Shown: positions 48,133-56,192 of the stretch, one piece after another
Position numbering within the stretch: position 1 is the stretch's first letter
Layout: each line of letters starts with the position of its first letter
Source of the DNA: an uncultured Myxococcales bacterium
GTDB lineage: Bacteria; Myxococcota_A; Polyangia; Polyangiales; Polyangiaceae
Direction: 5' to 3'
DNA: 64,000 nucleotides
Assembly: GCA_937902985.1 (NCBI GenBank)
Contig: CALFNG010000208.1
Location: 1-64,000, forward strand
Made by a program: the position numbers and the translations under genes
Notes under the pieces: generated by a model
Told to the model about the DNA's origin: nothing
What the model saw: the letters and a program-made list of their open reading frames with translations, nothing else
Database searches by the model: none

Positions 48133-49872
48133 ATGCGATTAAAGACGGCGCGCTGGCTTTCGGCGGCGTTGGCGTGTGCGGCCTGCACGAGCCTCGCCCG
48201 GGAAGCGCACGCGCAAGCGCAAGGGTTCGCGGTCGATCAGTTCGAGCCTTCGGAGCGGGGCAGCGATTGGTTCTCGGTCGAGTCGCTCGACCTGCGAGGC
48301 AGCCTGCGGCCGGCGGTCGGCGTCGTCATGGACGGCGCGTATCGGCCGCTGGTCGTCTACGCGCCCGACGGGACCGTGGAGCGGAGCATCGTCAGGAACC
48401 AGATCTTCGCGCACGCGGGCGCCAGCCTCGTACTCGGGGACCGGCTCCGGGTCGGGTTCAACCTGCCCATCGCGGTCTTTCAAGACGGGCACGCGGGCGT
48501 GGTCGACGGCGTGACCTTCGCGCCGCCCGCCACGCCTTCGATCGGAGACCTCCGGCTCGGCGCCGACCTGCGCCTCGTCGGCACGTACGGCGAACCCTTC
48601 ACGCTCGCCCTCGGAGCGCGCTTCTTCATTCCGACCGGGCAGCGCGACAACTACACCGGTGACGGCGCGGTTCGACTCGACGGTCGCCTCGAGATCGCGG
48701 GCGACCTCGACATCTTCACCTACGCGGCACGGGCCGGCGTCGAGTACCGAAACCTCGACGCCTCGCTCGGTGGCAGCCCGATCGGCTCGCAGCTGCTCTT
48801 CGGCGCGGCGGCCGGTCTTCGCTTCTTCGACCACGCCCTGGTGATCGGCCCCGAAGTCTACGGCGCCACGATCATCAGCAACGGCGACGCGGTCTTCGCG
48901 ACCCGATCCACACCGCTCGACGGCGTGCTCGGAGCGCACCTCACCTTTGCTCGCGACTTCCGGCTCGGCGGCGCCGTCGGGCCCGGTCTGACACGCGGCT
49001 TCGGGTCGCCCGTCGTCCGATGGATGGCCTCGCTCGAGTGGGCGCCCGCCTACGAAGAAGTGAAGCCGCCCGAGCCGGCGCCCGAGCCGCCGTCGGACCG
49101 CGACAAGGACGGGATCATCGACGACAACGACGCTTGCCCCGACGTCGCGGGCATCAAGACCGATGACCCCAAGACCAACGGCTGCCCGCCCGATCGCGAC
49201 AAAGACGGAATCATCGACGACGAAGACGCTTGCCCCGACGTCGTGGGCGTCAAGACCGACGACCCCAAGACCAACGGCTGCCCGTCCGACCGCGACAAGG
49301 ACGGCATCGTCGACGACGTCGACGCCTGCCCCGACACCCCGGGCCTGAAAACGGACGACCCCAAGACCAACGGCTGCCCCGACCCCGATCGCGACAAGGA
49401 CGGGATCGCGAACGACGCCGACGCCTGCCCCGACGTGGCCGGCCCGACGAACGCCGACCCGAAGAAGAACGGCTGCCCGCAGGCTTACATTGCCGCGGGT
49501 CAGATCAAGATCCGCGATCAAGTGAAGTTCGCGACCGGCAGCGCCGCGATCGTTCCGGGCAAAGACAGCCAGGACGTCCTCGACGCCGTGCAGAAGATCC
49601 TGACGGCCCACTCGGAGATCGCGAAGCTGCGCGTAGAGGGTCACACCGACAACGTCGGCGCCGCGGCGATGAACCGCACGCTGAGCCAGCACCGCGCCGA
49701 GTCGGTCATGAAATGGCTGGTCAAGCACGGCATCGACGCTGCGCGCCTGACGGCGGAAGGCTTCGGTCCCGACAAACCCATCGACGACAACACGACCGAC
49801 GAAGGCCGGCGCAACAACCGCCGCGTCGAGTTCCACCTCGTCGACGACGGAGCGACCCACTCGGCCGACTGA
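48133..49872 (+). CDS. OmpA-family outer membrane protein with four type-3 calcium repeats
   Basis: A 579-residue protein. A signal peptide ending REAHA, about 280 residues of beta-barrel-like strands, a Pro/Glu hinge, four thrombospondin type-3 units (DKDGIIDDNDACPDVAG) and a C-terminal OmpA domain with RVEGHTDNVGAAAMNRTLS and GRRNNRRVEFHL that binds peptidoglycan. The calcium repeats form a stalk of about 130 residues, longer than the one repeat of the OmpA at 22.4 kb. GGAG lies 5 bases before the ATG at 48133. It is cotranscribed with the lipoprotein upstream. Confidence 0.9.
   Translation: MRLKTARWLSAALACAACTSLAREAHAQAQGFAVDQFEPSERGSDWFSVESLDLRGSLRPAVGVVMDGAYRPLVVYAPDGTVERSIVRNQIFAHAGASLVLGDRLRVGFNLPIAVFQDGHAGVVDGVTFAPPATPSIGDLRLGADLRLVGTYGEPFTLALGARFFIPTGQRDNYTGDGAVRLDGRLEIAGDLDIFTYAARAGVEYRNLDASLGGSPIGSQLLFGAAAGLRFFDHALVIGPEVYGATIISNGDAVFATRSTPLDGVLGAHLTFARDFRLGGAVGPGLTRGFGSPVVRWMASLEWAPAYEEVKPPEPAPEPPSDRDKDGIIDDNDACPDVAGIKTDDPKTNGCPPDRDKDGIIDDEDACPDVVGVKTDDPKTNGCPSDRDKDGIVDDVDACPDTPGLKTDDPKTNGCPDPDRDKDGIANDADACPDVAGPTNADPKKNGCPQAYIAAGQIKIRDQVKFATGSAAIVPGKDSQDVLDAVQKILTAHSEIAKLRVEGHTDNVGAAAMNRTLSQHRAESVMKWLVKHGIDAARLTAEGFGPDKPIDDNTTDEGRRNNRRVEFHLVDDGATHSAD
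49096..49479 (+). repeat. four tandem 96-base units encoding type-3 calcium repeats
   Basis: Units start at 49096, 49192, 49288 and 49387; the first two are exactly 96 bases, the third is 99. Each encodes DRDKDGI followed by DDDACPD or a close variant and ends TDDPKTNGCP. DNA identity is high in the first three, so unit number may vary by recombination. Confidence 0.85.
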
Positions 49873-49892
49873 TGCAGGGACCGTGCGCTGCG

Positions 49893-49919
49893 CTCCAGGA
49901 CCGCCATCTGGGGGTTTTT
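49893..49919. terminator. possible intrinsic terminator after the OmpA gene
   Basis: CTCCAG at 49893-49898 can pair with CTGGGG at 49908-49913 (one G-T pair), followed by TTTTT at 49915-49919. It lies 21 bases after the OmpA stop. Weak stem, so confidence is low. Confidence 0.35.
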
Positions 49920-49981
49920 CCTGGGACAGCGCACCTGGTTCCTGAGACAAGCACACTTGGTTCCTGGACAAGCGTGGCTCG
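49918..49981. repeat. three direct repeats of about 21 bases
   Basis: Units start at 49918, 49939 and 49961: each begins TTCCTG, then GACA and AGC, and ends in a TGG or TCG. Lengths are 21, 22 and 21 bases. They lie between two convergent genes and are not coding. Purpose unknown; a protein-binding site or a slipped duplication are possible. Confidence 0.6.
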
Positions 49982-50003
49982 TTCCACGACGCCGACGCTT
50001 GCT

Positions 50004-50411
50004 CTAGGCGAGGCCGAGGCCAAGCGGGAGGCGGGCTCGGAAATGCGTGACGAGCTCGCGGGCGCGCGAGAGGCGGTCGAACAGGTTCGCTGCGGGCGTC
50101 GGGCCGGGCAGCGCGGGCGCTTCGGGCGACGCGTCTTCGATGGCGAGGGTCTTGGTGAGAGACTCGGCGACGAGGCTGCTCACGTCGCGATCGAGCTCGA
50201 CGCAGCGCACGGAGAGCTGACGCGCGAGGGCGACAGGGAGGTACACGGTGAGCTCGCGTCGTTCGCCCACCCGGGTCACGACGTTCGGCCCTTCGGCCGC
50301 GCGCTGCTCGGAGGCAGCGGAGGAACGCGCGTCGTCGCCACCGGCCACGAACGCGTCCGGATCAGCGGGCGGCGGCTTGCGCAACGAAACGGCCACTTGC
50401 TTCTTGCCCAT
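50004..50411 (-). CDS. small partner of ParA with ribbon-helix-helix-like core
   Basis: A 135-residue protein. Residues 50-90 read RRELTVYLPVALARQLSVRC followed by DRDVSSLVAESLTKTL, a beta strand plus two helices as in ribbon-helix-helix (CopG/MetJ/ParG) proteins. The Arg/Lys-rich start and long disordered flanks resemble small partition proteins that stimulate ParA ATPase and bind DNA. GGGAGAC precedes the ATG. The first 50 bases overlap the 3' end of parA, so the genes are co-translated. Confidence 0.65.
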   Translation of the reverse strand: MGKKQVAVSLRKPPPADPDAFVAGGDDARSSAASEQRAAEGPNVVTRVGERRELTVYLPVALARQLSVRCVELDRDVSSLVAESLTKTLAIEDASPEAPALPGPTPAANLFDRLSRARELVTHFRARLPLGLGLA

Positions 50412-51045
50412 GGAACAGTCTCCCTAGTTCGTCGAGAAGGTCGAGGATCTCGCGCGCCCCTGGGTCGCGCGACGCAAACGTGGTGATGCCCTGCCCCGCC
50501 GCCAGCGACTCCTGGTAGGCGACGCGAGAGCCGAGCTCGGTCTGGAGGACGGGCAGCCCGGTCGATTCGAGCATCTTGCGCGCGCTCTTGCCGAGCGCCG
50601 TGCGCCCCTGCTTTCGCGTGATCAGGACGCACGCCTGCAGTTCCTCGCGCATCGTGCGGGCCTCGCGAACCACCTCGAGCGACGTCGCGAGGGCCCAGGC
50701 ATCGGCGGCCGAAGCGCCGCACGGCAAGACGACGACGTCGGCGACCATGAGCGCCGAGCGCTGCACCTCGCCGTGTCGCGGCGGGCAGTCGATGAAGGTC
50801 ATGTCGAACCCGGCGGCGAGATCCGCGAGCTGACCAGATTTGTGCATCGACGCGCCCATGGCGATGACGGTCGGCGCCGGTCGTTTGCGCTCCGCCGCGA
50901 CCTCTCCCCACGTGCGCACGGTCCCTTGCGGGTCGGCGTCGACGAGAAGCACGCGCGAGCCGGCCTCGAGCGCAGCGACCGCGAGGCATACGGCGGTCGT
51001 GCTCTTGCCAACTCCCCCTTTTTGTCCTGCGAAGGCGACGATCAT
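50362..51045 (-). CDS. ParA-family ATPase
   Basis: A 227-residue ParA/MinD-type protein with deviant Walker A KGGVGKST (residues 9-16), Walker A' DADPQGTV near residue 37, and the family motif DCPPRHGEV around residue 92. Unlike plasmid ParA type Ia it lacks an N-terminal DNA-binding domain, so it is type Ib-like. Such ATPases form gradients on the nucleoid that move plasmids, chemoreceptor arrays, carboxysomes or chromosomes. Its substrate is unknown; no parS-type repeats were noticed in the 100 bases upstream. Confidence 0.88.
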   Translation of the reverse strand: MIVAFAGQKGGVGKSTTAVCLAVAALEAGSRVLLVDADPQGTVRTWGEVAAERKRPAPTVIAMGASMHKSGQLADLAAGFDMTFIDCPPRHGEVQRSALMVADVVVLPCGASAADAWALATSLEVVREARTMREELQACVLITRKQGRTALGKSARKMLESTGLPVLQTELGSRVAYQESLAAGQGITTFASRDPGAREILDLLDELGRLFHGQEASGRFVAQAAAR

Positions 51046-51263
51046 GACGACGGCTTAACCGTTACGGCGTCCATACGTCCAATTTTCGGCTGCCCGTCTG
51101 ACGATCGCGCGCTTCTCATCGAATACCGAGGGATGCGCCCGCTTCCGTGGCTCTCGATCCCCAGAGCGTGCCGCTCGTGCCGGCGCTGCCCGCCGGGGGG
51201 TACGATGATGGTCTCGGTGTTCTACGTGAACCGGAACGTCGAAACCATTCGCCCCACTTCGCA

Positions 51264-51461
51264 GTGACCCACGAGAACGATCCGAACGAAGACGACAACC
51301 GGGCATCGCCCTTCGGGTGGTTTCCGGTGCTCGTGCTCGTCTTGCTCGTGGGCGGCGGGCTCTTCGTGATGTTCGCGCTCCGCAACGACTCGAACCTTCA
51401 AGACTGCGTGCAATCGGGGCGGAAGAACTGCGCTCCGATCGACACTACGAACCTGAAGTGA
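51264..51461 (+). CDS. small single-helix membrane protein
   Basis: A 65-residue protein: an acidic hydrophilic start (THENDPNEDDNRASPFGW), a hydrophobic helix (FPVLVLVLLVGGGLFVMFAL) and a short tail with two Cys and Lys. GTG 51264 is the most sensible start; a longer reading from 51147 adds no recognisable signal. No family was recognised. Confidence 0.5.
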   Translation: MTHENDPNEDDNRASPFGWFPVLVLVLLVGGGLFVMFALRNDSNLQDCVQSGRKNCAPIDTTNLK

Positions 51462-51471
51462 CTTCGCGCGG

Positions 51472-51696
51472 CTACACGCCGAGGCGAATGGCGACGCCGA
51501 GCAGCGCCAAGATGGCCACGGCGATCGCCGCCATCACGATGAGATTGGAGACGAAGTACGGATAAACCGACAGAATGACTCCTGCGAGCATCTGCGGGAA
51601 CCGCCGCTGCCGCTTGCCGTAGGCGAAGCAGACGAAGCCGACGCAGCCGATGACGAGCGACAGGACCAGGGAGTTGCCGTCGAGATTCAGGTCCAC
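51472..51696 (-). CDS. small membrane protein with two helices
   Basis: A 74-residue protein. GTG 51696 is preceded by AAGGAG. The body reads LVLSLVIGCVGFVCFAYGKR, then QMLAGVILSVYPYFVSN and AAIAVAILALLGVAIRLGV, about two to three hydrophobic helices with a charged KRQRR loop, a layout seen in uncharacterised small membrane proteins. It converges with the preceding gene. Confidence 0.65.
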   Translation of the reverse strand: MDLNLDGNSLVLSLVIGCVGFVCFAYGKRQRRFPQMLAGVILSVYPYFVSNLIVMAAIAVAILALLGVAIRLGV

Positions 51697-51940
51697 AGCA
51701 CTCCTTACGGACGAAGGCGCTCGCGCGCAACGCGGTCGGCTCCGAAGTCGTCGCGAGAACGCCGGGAACCCATCTCGAACCTGGAACAAGGCACGCCGCG
51801 GAGCTGTTCCCGCAAATGGCCGCGCTGAACGCGAACCTCGCGCGGAGCTTGGGCGCGAACGCGGCGTGAACGTTCGCACGCGAAGCTGCGCCAAGTGCGC
51901 GTTATCGCATCGGGCCCACAGTTTGCTCTTTCGGTCATCC

Positions 51941-52129
51941 ATGCGACCCGATCTCGTGATCGTGCACTCCCCGGTTGGCGGCGGCCACAAGGCGGCGGCG
52001 GCGGCGCTGGCCGAAGCGGCGTTCGACCGCGGTCTCTCCACGGTGGTGCTCGATACCTTCGAGCACGCGCCGAGGGTCTTCGGGAAAGCGTACCTGGCCG
52101 CACACCTCGCCGGCAGCATTCGCGCTTAG
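51941..52129 (+). pseudogene. N-terminal fragment of a monogalactosyldiacylglycerol synthase-like protein
   Basis: The frame starts MRPDLVIVHSPVGGGHKAAA and continues ALAEAAFDRGLSTVVLDTF with HAPRVFGKAYLAAHL, which resembles the first 60 residues of MGDG-synthase-type glycosyltransferases with the conserved GGGH loop. It then stops at TAG 52127-52129. The remaining 300 or so residues are absent. The stop abuts a fragment of another gene on the opposite strand, implying a recombination breakpoint here. Confidence 0.6.
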
Positions 52130-52293
52130 AGCGTCTCGAGGTAGGCCGTCAGGTTGGCGATGTCGGCGCTCGAGAGCGGCGCGATGTTGCCGTGAAGCAC
52201 CGTCGCGCAGGTGCCGAAGCGATCGGCGAGCGTCGCGGCGCACCCGTCGTGCATGAGGGGCGCTCGCCATCCGACGTCCCGGATCCATTTACC
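52126..52293 (-). pseudogene. C-terminal fragment of a c-type cytochrome
   Basis: Reading the minus strand gives WIRDVGWRAPLMHDGCAATL, then ADRFGTCATVLHGNIAPLSS and DIANLTAYLETL before TAA. This resembles the end of di-haem or mono-haem cytochrome c domains, where MHDG carries the axial Met. No CXXCH is present and nothing upstream looks like the rest. Its stop overlaps the stop of the opposite fragment. Confidence 0.55.
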
Positions 52294-52335
52294 AATCGTG
52301 CACGCGCGGGAGCGGAACCACGCTACCTACACGTC

Positions 52336-53010
52336 ATGCCGAGCGGCCTGCCCTCGAGGACCAGCGTCCTCTTCGACCTCGACGGCGTCTTGCTCGACAC
52401 CGAGCGCCTCTACACCCAGGCGACGCAGGCCGTCGTCGGGCGGTTCGGCAAGACCTTCACCTGGGCCATCAAGCGAGACGCCATGGGCCGCGACGCCCAC
52501 GTGAGCGCGCGAATCATTCTCGATCGCCTCGACGTACCCCTGACGACCGACGCGTTCCTGGCCGAGCGCAACGCGATCCTCCCAGGCCTCTTCGCGGACT
52601 GCCGGGCCATGAACGGGGCGGAAGCTTTCGTCGGGCAGCTCAAGGACATGGGCATACGGATCGCAGTCGCGACGAGCAGCGATCGCGACTTTTACGAGTT
52701 GAAGGTCCGACCCCACCGGTGGTTCGATCGGTTCGACGCGGTCGTCTGCGGCGACGACCCACGCGTCGCGTCCAAGAAGCCCTCGCCCGACATCTTCCTC
52801 GTGGCGGCCAGCGAGCTCGGGGTCGAGCCCGCTCGTTGCCTCGTCTTCGAGGACTCGCTCGCCGGCGTCGAGGCCGCGCTGGCCGCCGGAATGCGCGTCG
52901 TGGCCCTTCCGGATCCGGCCGCCGGGGTCGAGCATTTCACGTCGGCCCACCGCGTCGTGCGTGGGTGGGACGAAGCCTCCCGGACGCTGCACGCCTTGCT
53001 CGAGGCCTGA
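52336..53010 (+). CDS. HAD-superfamily phosphatase, HDHD1/GS1-like
   Basis: A 224-residue phosphatase. Motif I is DLDGVLLDTERLY with the nucleophile Asp, motif II VATSSDRDF with Ser, and motif III/IV in KPSPDIFL and FEDSLAGVEAA. The cap residues TWAIKRDAMGRDAH resemble the pseudouridine-5'-monophosphatase group HDHD1, so a nucleoside monophosphate is a possible substrate, but related HAD enzymes act on sugar phosphates. ATG 52336 is the start. Confidence 0.85.
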   Translation: MPSGLPSRTSVLFDLDGVLLDTERLYTQATQAVVGRFGKTFTWAIKRDAMGRDAHVSARIILDRLDVPLTTDAFLAERNAILPGLFADCRAMNGAEAFVGQLKDMGIRIAVATSSDRDFYELKVRPHRWFDRFDAVVCGDDPRVASKKPSPDIFLVAASELGVEPARCLVFEDSLAGVEAALAAGMRVVALPDPAAGVEHFTSAHRVVRGWDEASRTLHALLEA

Positions 53011-53016
53011 TCGTAC

Positions 53017-53196
53017 ATGCGCATCATCGTCGACGGACGGGAGCCGCGCGTCGTCGCGCTCGTCCGTCACATGCACGCCACCGGGCGCTCGATGCACGAG
53101 ATCGTCGCCGACCTCCGGTCGATGGGCGTCGTCGACGGCACGGGCCTTCCCCTCCGCCTCGTGCACGTCTGGGGCATCCTCCGCACCGGCCGCTGA
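53017..53196 (+). CDS. small protein resembling a recombinase-domain helix bundle
   Basis: A 59-residue frame, six bases after the HAD stop, reads VRHMHATGRSMHEIVADLRS followed by MGVVDGTG and LVHVWGILRTGR. This matches the pattern GxSxxxIAxxLxxxGVxT, with a later V..IL, of the DNA-binding part of large serine recombinases. It is too short for a recombinase and has no catalytic Ser. It may be a relic or a small DNA-binding protein. Confidence 0.45.
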   Translation: MRIIVDGREPRVVALVRHMHATGRSMHEIVADLRSMGVVDGTGLPLRLVHVWGILRTGR

Positions 53197-53221
53197 CGCC
53201 TCTCACGAGACTGCCGCGCGG

Positions 53222-54913
53222 TCACGGGGTCTTTGTGTAGATCCAGATGTCGCGGGCGGTGGCGTCGTGGACGTCGCGGCATTCGAGGGGCCACGGCAGC
53301 GCGCAGCGAGCGACGAACGTGCGCGCGTAGCCGAGCGAGCCGTCGTACAGGCCGCGAAAGAGGCGGTGCGACTGGTCGTTGTGGTACGCGGTGCTGCCGT
53401 AGGGCCTGGCGTCCGGAGGCGGCGGTGGGAACGTGACGACCTCGAGGCTCAGCACCGTGGCGAGCACGATCACGTCGGGGGCGCGCGACCGTGGATCCAT
53501 CTCGGGATCGACGATCTCGGTCACCCCCGGGATTCGCTGGCGCTCGGCAAGAGGCTCGACGCCCGGTCGCTCGACCCGCAGGGTGGACGGCATGCGCGGG
53601 AGGAAGAACCCGGTACCGTAGATCTCGACGCGCGTGGTCGACCGCAGGCGAGTGAGGAAACGCTCGGCCTCGTAGCGCGAGTCGGCGACCAGAGTTCCGT
53701 CGACCGAGGCCACGCCGACGAGCGCTGGGACCGCGCACGCCGCCGCGCCCGCGCCGATCCAGAGCCTCGCGCGCGGCCACGCAGACCACGCGCGCGCGAC
53801 GACGACCGCGGCGTACGGGAAGACGAACAGAGCCTGGGGCAAGAGGAAGCGGTCTTCGCTCCGGCGCGCGTTGAGCGTGAAGAGCAGAGTGAACGACGTG
53901 GCGGCGAGAAGTGGCAAGAGGGACCGCGCACGCTCGACGCCGCGGGTCGACGCGCTCACGATGGCGATACCGCCGAGCGCAGCGAAGGCGATCGGCCACG
54001 AAGTGAAGTGCGGAATGGCCTGCGCGGCATGGCCCAGGAGCAGCGCGGCGCCGTGGAGACCCGGCGGATACCCCGCCCAGGTCTGGCTCGCGGGGCCGAG
54101 GAGGAACGCGACGCGCCGCCGGAAGCCCGACGGATTGACGAGCGCGCCGGAGACTACGCCGTAGACGAGCGCCCCGAGGACGGCGGAGCCGAGCAGACCG
54201 CGCCGGAGCGTCGACGCGCGCCGCGACACCCACGGGACGATGACGAGGGCGAACGGGAGCGGCAGAAGCAGGGCCGCGGCCGACTGATCCTTCGAGAGTA
54301 CGGCGGCCACGGAGAAGAGCAGCGCCTGACGCTCCCGCGGCTCGCCACACAGGACCCGATCCATCTCGACTAGGGCCCACGTGGCCCAGAAGAGGTACGG
54401 GACCTCGAGGTTGCCCGTGTGCGCGTAGTACACGAGCGTCGCGTTGCTCGCGGTCACGATCCCCGCCCCCACGCCGGCCACGCGGCCCTGCATGCGCGTC
54501 CACCATCGAATCGTGTTCCACACGATGCCGAGGGCCATCGCGGCCGCGAGCGCGCGAGCGCTCACCTCGATGCCCGTCATGTAGAGCGGCTTGATCAGCT
54601 CGTCGCCCAGGGCGTCGAGGCCCGCCCCTGCGCGAAGCACGGCCAGCCCGATCCACGGGAGAGACAGCATCGTGAGCCAGGCCATGTGGAGCGGCGGGTA
54701 CGTGTGAAAGTGACCCGGCCAGTACGTCTCGACGATCGCGCCGAGACCGCACGAGCGCGGCGAGATGGCGTCGACGGCCCAGGTGTTCGAGTTCGGCAGT
54801 CCCCAGGTGAACCCGACCCCAATCGCGACCGCGAAGGCGGCGAGCACCGCGCGCTCGGGCGCGAGCAGAGCCCTCCACGCCGCGGCAGCAGCGGCCCGCG
54901 GGCGCTCAAGCAT
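53222..54913 (-). CDS. GT39/ArnT-like membrane glycosyltransferase
   Basis: A 563-residue integral membrane protein with about 11 hydrophobic helices. The first luminal loop has Asp-Ala and Phe-His (NTWAVDAISP and WPGHFHTYPP) in the position of the catalytic Asp of GT39/ArnT-type lipid-dependent glycosyltransferases. The last 130 residues are soluble. It uses polyprenyl-phosphate sugar donors in the family. It is the last of three overlapping genes; eight bases overlap with the flippase stop. Confidence 0.7.
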   Translation of the reverse strand: MLERPRAAAAAAWRALLAPERAVLAAFAVAIGVGFTWGLPNSNTWAVDAISPRSCGLGAIVETYWPGHFHTYPPLHMAWLTMLSLPWIGLAVLRAGAGLDALGDELIKPLYMTGIEVSARALAAAMALGIVWNTIRWWTRMQGRVAGVGAGIVTASNATLVYYAHTGNLEVPYLFWATWALVEMDRVLCGEPRERQALLFSVAAVLSKDQSAAALLLPLPFALVIVPWVSRRASTLRRGLLGSAVLGALVYGVVSGALVNPSGFRRRVAFLLGPASQTWAGYPPGLHGAALLLGHAAQAIPHFTSWPIAFAALGGIAIVSASTRGVERARSLLPLLAATSFTLLFTLNARRSEDRFLLPQALFVFPYAAVVVARAWSAWPRARLWIGAGAAACAVPALVGVASVDGTLVADSRYEAERFLTRLRSTTRVEIYGTGFFLPRMPSTLRVERPGVEPLAERQRIPGVTEIVDPEMDPRSRAPDVIVLATVLSLEVVTFPPPPPDARPYGSTAYHNDQSHRLFRGLYDGSLGYARTFVARCALPWPLECRDVHDATARDIWIYTKTP

Positions 54914-56192
54914 GCCGGGCCTTCGGCAGGCGGATCCAGAAGACGAGCGCCACGACCACGTACGTCATCGACGTAGACAGCGCGATCCCCGAGAGCCCGA
55001 GGAACCCCACGAAGGCGAGGTTGAACGCCGCATTGCACGCGCTGTTGAGCACGCCCATGCCGGGCATGATGCGGCTATTTTGCAGGGCGACGTGCGCCCG
55101 GGCGAGCACGAGGAGCGCACCGAAGGGCGCGGCCCCGATGAGGGCCCAGGGAAGGATCGCGGCGATGCGCGCGACGCCGGCGGAGTCCATCGCGCCATGA
55201 AGGAAGAGGAGCGCGCAGAGCGGCCGACGGAACACGACGAGGAGCGCCGAGAACCCCGCGAGGAGCCCCACGACCGCGGCCAGCGTGCGGCGGGTCGTGG
55301 CCGCGAACTCCTCCGGTCGCGTCGCCTCGCACGCGAGGCGAGTGAGCAGGACCGGAAAGAGCGTGGCCTGGAGGATCGACGTCGGAAGCGACGCCACGTC
55401 GCCCGCATAGCGCAGGAGCGTCCCGCCTCCGAGGACGCCGGCGAGGCCCGCCATGAGCTGATCGATGACCGGATTGACCCGCGTGATTAGCGAGCCAGCG
55501 ACCTCGAGGCGAACGAGCGAGAAGATGCGTCGGACCGGCTCGGGCCGCGCGAGGTTCGGTACGATCCGGAGCTCGAGCGCCCGTCGCGCGAGGACGGAGA
55601 GGACGAGGACAGCGACTAGCTCGCCGGCGAGCAGACCGATGGGCACGATCCGGATCCCCATCTGGCGACCGGCATAGAGAATGGACCAGGTGACGCCCAT
55701 ACCGAGGCCACTGCCTACGGGGTGAGCATGAAAGAGACCCCGCGCGTTGAAGAGGCCGACGTAGAACGCCCGCACGGCGGAGGCGACGACGCCGGCCGAC
55801 ATGACGCCGACGATCTCGAGGGCCGGCCCGCGAGGATGGAGCGCGACGAGCGCGACGAGCACCGCGATCGACCCCATCGCGGCGGCTGCGGCACCCCCGA
55901 TGGCGAGCGTGTGTCCGAGGAGCGCGCCGGCGATTCCGGGAAACTCTGCCGGGGCGGTCGACTCGACTTCGATGAGAACCGGGATGACCGCCGAGTCCTG
56001 GAACGCCCCGGCGATGAGCGCCCCTGCGAATACGAAGTAAGCGGCCAGGAGGTAGTAGAGATCGGTCTCTTCGTTTCGGCCGAACCAGGCGGCCAGAAAG
56101 AGCGGCAAGAGCGCCTCGCCGCCGCGGAAGATCGCCTGGAGCGGCAAGAGAAGCAGCGCGGTTCGCGCCATGCCGGGGGTCGCCGCCGTCAC
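54906..56192 (-). CDS. Wzx/MurJ-type flippase
   Basis: A 428-residue protein with about 14 hydrophobic helices, of the MATE/MurJ/polysaccharide-flippase superfamily (segments RGGEALLPLFLAAWFG and LHGAMDSAGVARIAAILPW). It would carry lipid-linked sugars across the inner membrane. GTG 56192 overlaps the stop of the upstream GT4 gene as GTGA. Whether it is Wzx or MurJ-like cannot be settled from reading; its place in this cluster favours a polysaccharide or glycolipid flippase. Confidence 0.72.
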   Translation of the reverse strand: MTAATPGMARTALLLLPLQAIFRGGEALLPLFLAAWFGRNEETDLYYLLAAYFVFAGALIAGAFQDSAVIPVLIEVESTAPAEFPGIAGALLGHTLAIGGAAAAAMGSIAVLVALVALHPRGPALEIVGVMSAGVVASAVRAFYVGLFNARGLFHAHPVGSGLGMGVTWSILYAGRQMGIRIVPIGLLAGELVAVLVLSVLARRALELRIVPNLARPEPVRRIFSLVRLEVAGSLITRVNPVIDQLMAGLAGVLGGGTLLRYAGDVASLPTSILQATLFPVLLTRLACEATRPEEFAATTRRTLAAVVGLLAGFSALLVVFRRPLCALLFLHGAMDSAGVARIAAILPWALIGAAPFGALLVLARAHVALQNSRIMPGMGVLNSACNAAFNLAFVGFLGLSGIALSTSMTYVVVALVFWIRLPKARHA

